From the NCBI GenBank assembly GCA_015143295.1, contig CM026556.1, positions 17,422,547 through 17,486,546 on the forward strand: 64,000 nt of DNA, in the 5' to 3' direction. Shown in pieces: positions 33,076 through 44,699 of this stretch. Source of the DNA: Tetracentron sinense. Its lineage: Eukaryota; Streptophyta; Magnoliopsida; Trochodendrales; Trochodendraceae. Positions within the stretch are counted from its first letter, which is position 1, and each line of letters begins with the position of its first letter. A model generated the notes under the pieces. It made no database searches. It worked only from the letters and a program-made list of their open reading frames with translations, and was not told where the DNA came from. The position numbers and the translations under genes are program-made.

Positions 33076-34520
33076 ATGATGGAAGAAATTTTCCTTCACC
33101 TGTCTCGGCCTCAGCCTAATTCATCTCTACCAGCCACGGTGTAAATACTTGCAGACTTCGCTGCAGCTGAAGGTTATGCATCTCTTTTTGATCTCGATTA
33201 TGATCAGCTTGGTATGATTTTACTAGATTCAATTTTGACAAAAATGCCTGGTGTGCTTGTTCTTTCAATTGAAGCTTTATTGTTCACTCCTAGTCCTCGA
33301 TTAAAAGGTGCTCTTTCACGAGTTTTACCTATTCTTGTAGGTTTAGGATTTACTGTTTTTTTAAAGAGATAAATAAAGAACCTCATTGCCCAAATCGGGT
33401 ACACAAGGTCCAAACACATCGAAACCAATTCCAATACTAAGGTTATATGGATATAAAGGTGTCAAAAGAGGCCACATCAAAAATCGAGTCTGTGTTAAGA
33501 ATTGGCTCACAATTCTAGGTTTAGGTTTTACGATCTTAACAAAAGAGGCAAGTAGAGAACCTCGGTGCAAAAATTGTGTATACAAGTTCCAAACACATCG
33601 GAACCAATTTTTACACGTAGGATATAACGAAATATGAATGTGTTAGAAGAGACTACATTAAAAACCGAGGCTAGATTTAGGCTTTTACGGTATTAATAAG
33701 GACAACTAGGGAACCATGGTGCCCAAATCGGGCGTACGAGGTCCAAACACCTCGAAACCAATTCCAATACTTAGGTTATATTGAAATAAAGCTGTCAGAT
33801 GAGATCACTTCAGAAATTGAGTCTAGGTTAGGGATTTGCATACAATTATATGTTTAGGTGTTATGGTTTTAACAAAGAAGGGAACTAGGGAACTTTGGTG
33901 CCCAAATCAGGCATACGAGGTGCAGAAACCTTTGAGGCACTTCCAACACTTAGGTTATATTGAAATAAAGGTGTCAGGATACACTATATCAAAAACTGTT
34001 TTTAGGTTATGAATTGGTGCACAGTTGTAGGTTTAGGCTTTATGGTATTAACAAATTAGACAACTAGAGAACCTCGGTGCGCAAATCGGGCATTTGAGGT
34101 CTAAAAACACCTTGAAACCAATTTCAGGACTTAGGTTATTTTGAAATAACTGTGTCAAATGATATTACATAAAAAAGCGAGTCTAGGTTAGAAATTGGCG
34201 CAAAATTATAGATTTAGGCTTAATGGTTTTTTAACAGAGACAATTGAGGAACTATGGTGCCCAAATTAAAAATAAGAGATCCAAACACCTCGAAACCAAT
34301 TTTAACACTTATGTTATATTGAAATAAAGATGTCAAAAGAGAACACATCAAACACCGAGTCTAAGTTAGGATTGACGAACAATTGTATGTGTAGGCTTTA
34401 CGATATAAACAAAAGAGACAGCTAGGTGCCAAAATTGACACACCTAGTGTGGAGATGCCCTTGCATCATTCACCCACACCAGTGAGGAGACTCAAACCTT
34501 AGACTTGCTCTGATATCATT

Positions 34521-34790
34521 TGATGCAGTGACTTGATCAATACTCCACAAAAACCGCGACTGATGGGAGCGTGAGATTAAATCACTTTATCTCACTCAAT
34601 CGAGACCTCCAAGTGGGCCCTACTTCGTGGAGTGTGGACCACCCAATCTTGAGCCCCACCCTATGGGCCCATGGGATGGGGCCCACTGGGAGATCTCGAC
34701 CGGGTTGCTGGGGTTATGAGATAAGAGATTTGATCTCACGCCTCCCATCTATCGTGGTTTTTGTGGAGTATCGGTTAAGTCCCTACATCA
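34521..34790. mobile_element. MITE with ~60-bp terminal inverted repeats inside SatB
   Basis: The left end tgatgcagtgacttgatcaa, then tactccacaaaaaccgcgac and tgatgggagcgtgagat, pairs with the right end ggcgtgagat-complementary text through gtggtttttgtggagtatcg to ccctacatca at 34790. The GC-rich interior (gtgggcccta, gggatggggcccac) contrasts with the AT-rich satellite. A truncated right end reappears at 38034-38052. Confidence 0.8.
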
Positions 34791-35016
34791 TCGACTATAC
34801 GTGTTTTTAAAAGAGACAATTAAAGAACCTTGACTCTCAAATCGAGCATATAAAGTCAAAACATCTCGAAACCAATTCGAACACTTATGATATATTGAAA
34901 TAGAAGTGTTAGGAAATGAAATAGAAGTGTTAGGAAAGATTCAATAGAAAATTGAGTCCAAGTTATAAATTGGTGCATAATTGTAGGTTTAGGCTTTAGA
35001 GTAATAAAGAAGAGAT

Positions 35017-35600
35017 AACTAGGAAACTACATCAAAAATGGATACTAGGTTAGGAATTGGCGCAAAAGTATATGTTTAGGCTTAACGGTCTTAGCAAAAC
35101 AGACAAATAAAGAACTTCAGTGCTCAAATCAGACATAGGAGGTCCAAAAACCTCGTGTGCTCAAAATCGGGCATACGGGTCCAAACAACTCGAAACCAAT
35201 TCCAAGACTGAGGTTATATGGAAATAAAGGTTCAGTAGAAACTACATCAAAAACGGATACTAGGTTAGGAATTGGCGCAAAAGTATATGTTTAGGCTTAA
35301 CGGTCTTAGCAAAACAGACAAATAAAGAACTTTAGTGCTCAAATCAGGCATAGGAGGTCCAAAAACCTCGTGTGCTCAAAATCGGGCATACGGGTCCAAA
35401 CAACTCAAAACCAATTCCAAGACTGAGGTTATATGGAAATAAAGGTTGAGTAGAAACTACATCAAAAACGGATACTAGGTTAGGAATTGGCGCAAAAGTA
35501 TATGTTTAGGCTCAATGGTCTTAGCAAAACAGATAAATTTGGAACTTCAATGCTCAAATCAGGCATAGGAGGTCCAAAAACCTCGAAAGCAATTTAAAAA
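35017..35600. repeat. ~217-bp triplication within SatB
   Basis: ggatactaggttaggaattg occurs at about 35039, 35256 and 35469. The interval, including the off-pattern double segment ggtccaaaaacctcgtgtgc, is nearly identical between copies and much more uniform than neighbouring monomers, so it is a recent amplification. Confidence 0.85.
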
Positions 35601-38029
35601 CTTATGTTATATTTAAATAAAGGTGTCAGAAGAGACTACATAAAAAATCGAGTCCAAGTTATTAATTAGTGCACAATTGTAAGTTTAGGGTTTACGGTAT
35701 TAACAAAAGAAGCAACTAGAGAACCTCGGTGCTAAAATCGTGTATACAAGTTCTTAACACCTCTGAACTAATTTTGAAACTTAGGATATAACGAAATATA
35801 AGCGTGTTCGACGAGACTACATCAAAAACTGAGGAAATGATGCAAATTGTAGGTTTAGGATTTACAGTTTTAACGAAAAAGGCAACTAGAGAACCTTGTC
35901 ACCCAACTCATACCTACATGGTCAAAAGACTTCGAAACCAATTTTAATACTTAGGTTATATTGAAATAAAAGTGTAATAGGAGATCACATTAAAAATCGA
36001 GTGTAGGTTAGTGCACATTTGCAGGTTTTGGCCTTACGATTTTTAAAAAAGAGGCAAATTAGGAACTCTCGGTGCACAAATCGGGCATATAAGGTCCAAA
36101 CAACTCGAAACCACTTCTAACACTTATGATACATTGAAATAAAGGTGTCAGAAAATATATATCAAACACCGAATAAATATTAGGAATTGGTGCACAATTG
36201 TAGGTTTAAGCTCTACGGTATTTATAAGAGACAACTAGGGAACCATGGTGCCCAAATCGGGTATACGTGGTCCAAACACCTCGAAACTAATTCCAATACT
36301 TAGGTTATATTGAAGTAGATTACATTAAAAATTGAGTCTAAGTTTGGAATTGCAACAAAATTATGGGTTTAGGCTTCACGGTGTTAACAAACGAGACAAT
36401 CCGGGAACTTTGGTACCCAAATCGTGCATACAAGGTCCAAACACCTCGAAACCAATTCCAACACTTACATTATGTTGAAATAAAGATGATAGAAGATACC
36501 TTATCAAATAATTGAATTGCGATTAGGATTTATCATAAAATTGTAGGTTTAGGCTGTACAGTCTTAACAATTCCAACACTTACGTTATATTGAAATAATG
36601 CAGTAAGAGGAGATCATATTAGAAATCGAGTGTAAGTTAGGAATTTGCACACAATTATATGTTTAGGTTTTTTTTTTTTTTTACAAGGAAGGGAACTTGG
36701 CAACTTCGGTGCCCAAATCAGGCATACGAGGTGCAGAAACGTCGAAGACACTTCCAACACTTATGATATATTGAAATAAAGGTTTCAGAAAATACACTAT
36801 AAAAAACTGAATCCAAGTTATGAATTGGTGCGAAGTTTTCGGTTTAGCCTTTAGGGTATTAACAATCGAGATAAGTAGGTAATCACGGTGTCCAAATCGG
36901 GCACTGGAGGTCCAAACACTTGGATTATATTGAAAAAATGTATGATATTACATAAATAATCGAGTTTAGGTTAAAAATTTGGAAATCTCTGTGCCTGAAT
37001 TGAGAATAAGAGATCCAAACACCTCGAAACGAATTCTAACACTTACGGTATATTGAAATAGAGGTGTTAGAATAGACTACATAAAAAATTGAGTCTAAGT
37101 TTGGGATTATAACAAAATTTTGGTTCTTAGGCTTCACGGTCTTAACAAAAGGAACAATCCGAGAACTTTGTTACCAAAATCGTGCATACAAGGTCCAAAC
37201 ACCTCAAAACCAATTCCAACACTTATATCATGTTGAAATAAAGATGATAGAAGAGATCGCATAAAAAATTGAGTTCCGATTAGGATTTAATGCAAAATTG
37301 TAGGTTTAGGCTTAACAATCTTAATAATTTAAGACATTATGTTATATTGAAATAATGTTATCAGATGAGATCTTATCAGAAATCGAGTCTAGGTTAGGAA
37401 TTTGCACATAATTTTATGTTTAGGCTTTTCAGTTTTAACAAAGAAGGCAACTAGGAAACTTCGGTGCCCAAATCAGGATACGAGGTGCTCCAGGTTATGA
37501 AATTGTTCAAAGTTGTAGGTTTAGCATTTAGGGTATTAACAAACGAGAGAACTAGGGAATCTTGGTGTCCAAATCAGGCATTGGAGGTCCAAACACCTTG
37601 AAACCAATTCTAAGACTTGGGATATATTGAAATAGAAGTGTCAGAAAAGACTAGATAAAAAACCGAGTCCAGTTTATAAATTGGTGCACAATTGTAGGTT
37701 ATGTAAAATGTGTCAAAAGATTTTACATAATATCGAGTCTAGGTTAGGAATTGAGAAATCTCGGTGCCCAAATTGAGAATAAGAGATCTAAACACCTCGA
37801 AACCAATATTAACACTTATGGTATATTGAAATAAATTTGCATTAAAGACCACATAAAAACCCGAGTCTATGTTAGGATTAACGCACAATTATATGTTTAG
37901 GCTTTAGGGTAAAAACAAAAGATACATCTAGGGAAGGGAACCTCGGTCCCCAAATCAGGCATAACAGTTCCAAATACCTCGAAAACAATGGAGTGCTCAT
38001 GTAATATTGAAATAAAGATGTTAGATGAG

Positions 38030-38060
38030 ACTTTTGGGGATTATTGTTAAGTTCCCGCAT
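38030..38060. mobile_element. Right-end remnant of the SatB-embedded MITE
   Basis: ttgttaagttcccgcatcat, then agactttatctgttttt, matches the right end and junction at 34771-34806 (ggttaagtccctacatcatc). The satellite that follows is also homologous (34807 onward against 38077 onward). Confidence 0.65.
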
Positions 38061-39972
38061 CATAGACTTTATCTGTTTTTGAAAGGGACAACTAAAGGAC
38101 CTTGGTGCTCAAATCGGGCATATAAGGTTCAAACACCTCGAAACCTATTCGAACACTTAGGATATATTGAAATAGAAGTGTCAGAAAAGACTAGGTAAAA
38201 AACTGAATCCAGGTTATAAATTGGTGCACAATTGTAGGTTTGGGCTTTACAGTAATAACGAAAGAGACAACTAGGATACCTCAGTGCCAAATCAGGCATA
38301 TGAGGTCCAAACAGCTCAAAACCAATTCGAAGACCAATTATATATTGAAATAAAGGTTTTAGAAGGAACTACATAAAAAATGGAGACTAGGTTTGGAATT
38401 AGTGGAAAAGTATAGGTTTAGGCTTAACGGTCTTAACAAAACAGATAGATAGTGAATTTCGGCACCCAAATTGGGTATATGAGGTCCAAACACTCCGAAA
38501 GCAATTCAAACACTTAGGTTATATTGAAATAAACGTGTCAAAGGAGACCACATCAAAATTCGTGTCAATATTAAGAATTGACTCACAATTCTTGGTTTAC
38601 GCTTTACAATCTTAACAAAAGAGGCAACTAGAGAATCTCGGTGCTAAAATTGTGTATTCAAGTTTTTAACAGCTAAATTTAAAACTTAGGATGTAACGAA
38701 ATCTAAATGTGTTACAAGAGACTACATCAAAACCCGATGCTAGGTTAAGAATGGGTGCAAATTGTAGATTTGGGTTTTAGAGTTTTAACAAAGAGGCAAC
38801 TAGAGAACCTCGTCATTGAACTCATAGATACAAGGTCAAAACCACTTCTAACACTCAAGATATATTGAAATAAAGGTGTCAAAATATATATCAAACATCG
38901 AATAAATATTAGGAATTGGTGCACAATTGTAGGTTTAGGCTCTACGGTATTTATAAGAGACAACTAGGGAACCATGGTGCCCAAATCGGGTATACGTGGT
39001 CCAAACACCTCAAAACTAATTCCAATACTTAGGTTATATTGAAGTAGATTACATTAAAAATTGAGTCCAAGTTTGGAATTGTAACAAAGTTATGGGTTTA
39101 GGCTTCACGGTCTTAACAAACGAGACAATCCGGGAACTTTGGTACCCAAATCGTGCATACAAGGTCCAAACACCTCGAAACCAATTCCAACACTTACATC
39201 ATGTTGAAATAAAGATGATAGAAGAGATCTTATCAAATAATTGAATTGCGATTAGGATTTAATGCAAAATTGTAGGTTTAGGTTGTACAGTCTTAACAAT
39301 TCCAGCACTTACGTTATATTGAAACAATGCCGTCAGATGAGATCATATCAGAAATCGAGTGTTGGTTAGGAATTTGTTCACAATTATTAGTTGTATGGAA
39401 TAGGGCGGAAATTGAGTTTCACGATTCGAATGAGGGAGCCTATTCACTTTATATTTTTTTATGTCGATCCATTAGTGATGGATTCATATGGGTATTCACG
39501 GGGATGTATGACACTTTGAATTCTCCTGAGGCTGACTTTGTCTAAGACTTTTGGAAAGAGTTGAAGATGTGAGTATTGGATGGTAGGCTTCATGGTGTTT
39601 GGGAGGAGATTTCAACAATGTTAGGTACTCTCAGGATAAATTGGAGGGTTATCCAATACCCAAGAGAATGAGAGTGTTTGAGGACTTTATTTTGAGCCAT
39701 AAATTTTGAGCCATAATTTCATTGAGTGAGTGTCCACTCAAGGGGGCTAACTCAATTGTTCTAACGTTCAGGAGAAGCCAATGCTCAGTAAATTCGATAG
39801 GTTCCTCTTTTGTGACTTATGAGAGGAGAAATACCTAAATGCTATTCTTTCAGCCCTCTGTTGGCCCGCCTCTAATTATAATCGCATCATGCTCAATATA
39901 GAAAGTATTTGGGGTGGACCTAATCATTTAAATATCTTGATTTTAAGGGTCTAGTGTAGGAGGATTGGAAGA

Positions 39973-40790
39973 GATCTAATCAGTGTAGTCAAGGCATCTA
40001 GGTGATGCCTAGGTGATTAAGCCTGACTAGGTGAAGTGCTGGCTAGGCGTTAAAAATAAATAAAATTATTTATATATAATGAATATAAATATATAATATT
40101 AATATATACATAGAGCAATGCAAACCTCATGGGGTCAATAATCTAGGTGAGGCGCTGGCTAGGCGTTAAAAATAAATAAAATTATTTATATATAATAAAT
40201 ATACATATATAATACTAATATATACATAGAGCAATTCAAACTTTAGAGGGTTAATAATCTAGGCAAATTAACAATCAATGTTGTAAAGCTTGAATGCAAA
40301 TCTTTTTCTGTTGAACTGTTAGTTGACTTTTTGATTCCGTAGATGAAAATATTTTTGAAAACTAAAACATGAGACTTTTTTTACCGGAATTTTGGGTTAT
40401 AGTAATGTTTTGATATAGTAGAGTTTATACAATTTTAAGATTGGAGAAATACCTTGACATTTGAAAGTTGAAATATTGACAATCCCTAAATGGCGCTAAA
40501 AGAGAATTTTGTTCTTAAACTGGAAAGTTAGACCTTTTATTCTTCAGGAATTTGGATTTAGCATAATTTTATTGAATTCAAATGGGGGTATAACCTTATT
40601 TGACATATATCTATATGTAAATAAGCTGTAAAATAGTCTAATAGTTAGACAGAACTGACACTATTTGGTCTAGCCATGCCCAAAGCTTAGCATCTAGGCG
40701 ACCGCCCAGCCATATTCGCTCGCCTATGCACCCGCCCGGGTGACCCCCCTTATGCAACGCCTAGTTAGCCTTGACTACACCGGATCTAAT
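39973..40790. mobile_element. Non-autonomous hAT-type element in the LINE, 8-bp target duplication
   Basis: An 802-bp element (39981-40782) is bounded by perfect 8-bp repeats gatctaat (39973-39980, 40783-40790). Ends: cagtgtagtcaaggc on the left and gccttgactacaccg on the right, an imperfect 15-bp inverted repeat starting CA/CG. ctaggcg words occur just inside both ends. An internal AT-rich unit of about 116 bp is duplicated (ggctaggcgttaaaaataaa at 40041 and 40157). No transposase was seen. LINE reading resumes after the right copy (SNF, then GPPSTIFGLNLKALKQK). Confidence 0.88.
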
Positions 40791-41090
40791 TTCTAGGGAC
40801 CACCTAGCACCATCTTTGGTTTAAATTTAAAAGCTTTGAAGCAAAAGATCAAAGTATGGAAGAAGGGATGCATTCGGTATGCTGTCCGAAAATTAAAAAA
40901 AAAGAATTTTGGGTGAGATTCAAAGCATTCATATTGAAGATGAAGTAAAGGACTTCTTCAATCTAATTTGAGACAAAGAAATTCTTTGAAACAAGAGTTT
41001 CAATCTCTCTTGAAATTGGAAGAAAGTAGTTGAAGATGAGATTTTGATAGCAAATGAGTATTAAAGCTCGCACTAGATCTAAGATTCCGG

Positions 41091-41603
41091 GGCTCCTTTG
41101 TAAGGTGGACATGGAAAAGGCTTACAATCATGTAAACTGGGAATTTCTCGATTATGTCTTAGGGTGGATGGGTTTTGCGTCTAAGTGGAGGAAGTGGATG
41201 CGGGTTTGTGTGTCATTGGTGTCTTTCTCCATTCTCCTCAACGGGAGTCCCATGAGATTCCGAGGCTCCTTTGTAAGGTGGACATGGAAAAGGCTTACGA
41301 TCATGTAAATTGTGACTTCCTCGATTATGTCTTAGGGAGGATGAGTTTTGGGTCTAAGTGGAGGAAGTGGATGCGGGTTTGTGTGTCATCGGTGTCTTTC
41401 TCCATTCTCCTCAACGGGAGTCCCGTGAGATTCCGAGGCTCCTTTGTAAGGTGGACATGGAAAAGGCTTACGATCATGTAAATTGTGACTTCCTCGATTA
41501 TGTCTTAGGGAGGATGAGTTTTGGGTCTAAGTGGAGGAAGTGGATGCGGGTTTGTGTGTCATCGGTGTCTTTCTCCATTCTCCTCAACGGGAGTCCCGTG
41601 AGA
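41091..41603 (+). repeat. 173-bp tandem triplication of the LINE RT core
   Basis: Copies start at 41091, 41264 and 41437 (ggctcctttgtaaggtggac). Each encodes the [14 protein letters not shown] to FSILLNGSP segment. Copies 2 and 3 are nearly identical; copy 1 differs at several sites. The period is not a multiple of three, so each join shifts the frame. The boundary word (g)agattccg(g/a)gg is shared, suggesting homology-mediated duplication. Confidence 0.95.
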
Positions 41604-43419
41604 TATCTCGAGCTGAGGGGAGGGTGTTTGAAGGGTTTCCAATTGGCTCCAATGGGCTTCGTGTTTCCCATCTTCAGTTCGTCGATGATACCCTTATATT
41701 CTGTCGGGCCCAGAGTGATGATCTTCTCTATCTTAGATGTCTTCTTAGGTGTTTCGAAGTAGTATCCGGTTTACGAGTTAACCTGGGAAAGTCAGAAATC
41801 GTGAGAGTTGGGGCGGTTCCGGACTTAGAAATGCTAGCAATTTGTTTGGGCTGTGCTGTGTTGTGGGATCTCTTCCGTCGGTTTATTTAGGAATGCCGCC
41901 GGGTGCAAATTTCAAAGATACTGCTGTTTGGGCCCCTGTATTGGATCGGGTTGTTAAACATCTATACGGGTGGAAATCTTCTTGCTTATTTAAAGGAGGA
42001 AAGTTGACCCTGATTCGTAGCACCTTAACTAGCCTGCCAACGTATTTATGTCGACTCTTACAATCCCGCACTCTGTGGTTGGTTATATTGAGAGAATCCA
42101 AAGGGAGTTCCTGTGGAATGGTCAGAGGGACAAATTTAAGTATCATCTAGTGGCCTGGAGTCAATTGTGTAGCCCACAGATAGTGGGGGCTTAAACATTA
42201 AGCCCCTAGTGTAAGTGAATAAGGCGTTGTTAGGGAAATGGATTTGGCGCTTTGGGGGGGAGAGATAGTTTGTGGAGAGAGGTGATCATAGCCAAGTATG
42301 GGGAATCGACGTGTTGGGTGCCGCAAGAGGTGAGCGGTACTCATGGTCAGAGTCTTTGGAAGGGTATTATGGTCACTGCAAATTTAGTCGTGTCGTACAA
42401 CAGGTTTAGAGTCAGGAGGGGGGCTGAGGTTAGGTTTTGCTAGGATGTGTGGTGTGGGAACACCAGGTTGAAGGATGACTTTGGAAACCTATTCATGTTA
42501 GCAACCGATAGGAAGGCCTTAGTTGGAGATATATATGTAAGGATAGGAGAGGGGGTGGTGTGGTGTTTGAGTCTGCATAGGGACCTGAATGACTGGAAAA
42601 TTGAGGATATGTCCTGGTTGTTGGAGAGGGTTGCTTTGGTATCCCCTTGTGCGAATATTAGGGATATTAGAATTTGGTCAGAAGGCAACAATGTCGGTTT
42701 TCAGTGAGATCCCCTTTTCAGTCTTTGTATCCCATCCCATCTGGGTCGTTTCCTCATAGGATTGTGTGGAATCCCGACATTCCCTCTGAGGTATCTTTCT
42801 TCATTTGGAATGCAGTATTGGATAAAATTCTAATATGTGACCATTTACAAAGTAGAGGGTGGTGAATGGCTAACTGATGTTATTTGTGCTTTCAAGCGGA
42901 AGAATCTGTGGACCATCTCTTGCTGCGCTGTCTTATTGTGTTTGGGTATGGAGTTTCTTTATTTCCCGTGTAGGGGTAGACTGGCTCTTTCCCTCCTTTC
43001 TTAACTTCTTATCCTGTTGGCCAAAGATGATTGTGGATGGTGCCAAGAAGGCGATTTGGGCAGTGCTCCTGGGGGCAATTTCATGGATGGGTTGGAAGGA
43101 AAGAAATCTCAGGGTTTTTGAGGATTCATCCTCTTCAGTGGAATGTCTTTGTGATCGGATCCGTATGATGGTGCTGGAGTGGGCGGGTGTAAACTTTGAT
43201 GTCGAAGCTTTGAGAGTGGTGTTAGGTTGAGGTAGTATTTGGGGGTTAGGGAGTGACCTTGGTTGAGTTTATGCACTTATAAACTTTTCCTAGGTTTTTG
43301 TCATTTTTTAGCATATACTTGTACTTCCTTTCTCCTATTTATAAAATTTTATTTACCGATTAAAAAAAAAAAAAAGCCTCGGTAGGATATTTGATGTTAT
43401 TTTAGAAGAGTAAAGTAAC

Positions 43420-43696
43420 AATTGGAGAAGCCGTTCTAGGGGGATGAGTTATGGAATGCTATTAGGGGAATGGAAGGGGATAAAGCATGGGCCCTAATGG
43501 TTTTCCATAGAATTCCTTAAGAGGTGTTCGGTCATTGTGGGCCAGATCTAGTCAAGGTAATCAATGAGTTTCATGTATCAGGTAAATTCGATGATGGGCT
43601 TAATGGCAAATTTATAGGCTTGTTGCCACAAAAGGAAGGTTCTTATGATCTCAAAGACTTTCGTCTAATAAGTTTGATGGGGCGCGTTTACAGAAC
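43420..43696 (+). mobile_element. LINE RT N-terminal fragment
   Basis: ELWNAIRGMEGDKAW, then EFLKRCSVIV, GPDLVKVINEFHVSGKFDDG, LLPQKEGSYDLKDFRLISL in shifting frames. This is the RT region (blocks 0-2) missing from the LINE just upstream, but it lies beyond that LINE's poly-A tail, so it is a different copy. It ends abruptly at the start of the duplicated segment (43697). Confidence 0.85.
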
Positions 43697-44251
43697 TTTT
43701 TGTAGACAAGGCAAGAACCTTGCGGTTTGTGTAAAAGTGACTCTAGCCTCTTTGCTTGGAATATAGAACGTCGTGGACAACATGAAGAAACAATAGGGGT
43801 AGGAACAAACTCTAGGCTTCTTGCTGAAACAGAAAGTATAAGACATTGTGCACATCATGTAAGGGTAGGAGTTGCAAATATCAAGGTGTTCTTTGTAAGA
43901 CTGAGGTGGGATATGAATATTCTCTGGGTAAGTAGGCGCCATATCGAAGTGTTTGTGCAGCTTATGTAAGTACGGTCTTTGCACAAATCTTATTCTTTTT
44001 AGTGTACCTCATTCTTTTCGATAATAGTTTTAATGGACAAGGCTTATGATAATAATAATTGAAAACAGATTGAAATTATCTCATGACATTGATTGAGTGC
44101 TGGTAATATTCTTCTCTCGGTCCTGTTTGGGCTCTCCACCTTCAACTTTTCCCTATGTAGACATTCGTGGGACGTATGGTTAAACAGAAATTCTGTGCTT
44201 GTTTGGCATTTTCTGCTCAAACTAACTTTTTCTATCTCTGACTGAAATCAG

Positions 44252-44620
44252 GGAAAGGATTGTGGAAGAACTTGGTGGAAAACCAAGATAGACGGTGGGA
44301 TAATAGATCGAGTAAGGTACCTATATAATTTTGATCTCTCTTTAGTCTTCACAATGTATATTTATCATCTAATCCCACGGTAATAATATTCATTATTCTC
44401 TGTTCCTTATTCATATTTGTGTGGCTTGTATTTTTAGTTCAATAAAAGATCCCCAGACTTCAAACACATGGATACTTGTGAAGGGTTATGGCTTGATTGC
44501 TCACCAGCTTGGGTACTGCCTTAGTTGCCTCCTGCAACAAAGCCTAAACAAGATGGTGTTGTTGGTAAGAGGGATACATTTCTATCCTATGATTTTAAAG
44601 AGGCGAACACCTTTACGAAG
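44252..44620 (+). pseudogene. OSB-like (organellar ssDNA-binding) PDF-motif exons, copy 1
   Basis: Two exons. Exon A, 44252-44316: KGLWKNLVENQDRRWDNRSS with a consensus donor at 44317. Exon B from 44438 (after tttttag): FNKRSPDFKH, then EGLWLDCSPAWVLP. The W..(L/F)..(N/D)...WWDNR...K..PDFKH..TGE.LW...P.WV pattern is the plant-specific PDF motif of OSB proteins, which bind single-stranded DNA in mitochondria or plastids and limit recombination. A TAG follows AWVLP in exon B (AAG in copy 2), and WW is RW. The OB-fold exons were not recognised upstream; a conserved open stretch at 43727-43969 has no assigned family. Confidence 0.75.
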
Positions 44621-44699
44621 TATTCAATTGTTGATGCTACATTGCCCTATTCAGTGTTTGGGTTAACTGTGGTGGGAATGAATTTGGATTGTCTGACTT

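Larger units (their letters stand above)
26146..33337 (+). pseudogene. SGR6-like: SGR6-like (SHOOT GRAVITROPISM 6) HEAT-repeat gene, 5' fragment, six exons
   Basis: Order and sequence match the N terminus of plant SGR6 (maestro-like HEAT protein acting in vacuolar membrane dynamics and gravitropism). Exon 1, 26146-26174: MASSSSSGN. Exon 2, 27017-27141: LVSSLGDESSIVREAS, then ALKDIA; a one-base loss near 27100 shifts the frame before NPLLVLDCCSTVSR. Exon 3, 27248-27311: RFGNMAG joined by an internal deletion to VKFTKIATSEIISSK. Exon 4, 32044-32115: WQRAAAGLLVSIGSHLLDL, intact with both splice sites. Exon 5, 33076-33172: MMEEIFLHLSRPQPNSS, TAA at 33142-33144, then ILADFAAAE. Exon 6, 33275-33337: LFTPSPRLKGALSRVLPIL, cut by satellite. 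Introns are kept, so this is a DNA-level duplicate. Family proteins are about 1,700 residues; only about 190 are represented. The four-residue GGRR expected at the exon 2 end is also missing. Confidence 0.9.
33338..39395. repeat. Satellite array SatB, ~178-bp monomers
   Basis: About 30 monomers. Consensus order: gtaggtttaggctttacggt, taacaaaagaggcaactag, gaacctcggtgcccaaatcg, ggcatacgaggtccaaacac, ctcgaaaccaattccaacac, ttaggttatattgaaataaa, ggtgtcagaagagac, aaaaatcgagtctaggttag and gaattggtgcacaatt. The word ttatattgaaataaa recurs about every 178-180 bp (for example near 33774, 33952, 34131, 34310). Many monomers hold an 18-nt hairpin cgaggt-ccaaac-acctcg. It contains a MITE (34521-34790) and a local triplication. 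It shows no evident relation to SatA. Confidence 0.93.
39396..43375 (+). mobile_element. L1-type LINE, internally deleted, with poly-A tail
   Basis: Translations in several frames give a plant L1 LINE: endonuclease part (FIWVFTGMYDTLNSPEADFV near 39470-39540), RT core ([20 protein letters not shown] from 41091; VSHLQFVDDTLIFCR with the F-V-D-D catalytic box at 41678-41689; VYLGMPPGANFKDTAVW near 41890), and a zf-RVT-like C terminus (IVWNPDIPSEVSFFIWNAVL near 42760). A 14-A tail is at 43362-43375. The 5' part is missing. The RT N terminus is deleted near 41040, where endonuclease-RT linker text jumps to a LIANEY-like motif. Multiple stops and frameshifts make it dead. A hAT-type element (39981-40782) is inserted, and the RT core is triplicated. 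Confidence 0.92.

Noticed and set aside
33338..39395. SatB or SatA as the functional centromere
   Set aside because: Monomer size fits plant centromeric satellites, but the sequence alone cannot show CENH3 loading; dispersed or subtelomeric satellites look the same.
41883..42691. Minus-strand open frames in the LINE
   Set aside because: Antisense to the RT C-terminal and zf-RVT-like coding.
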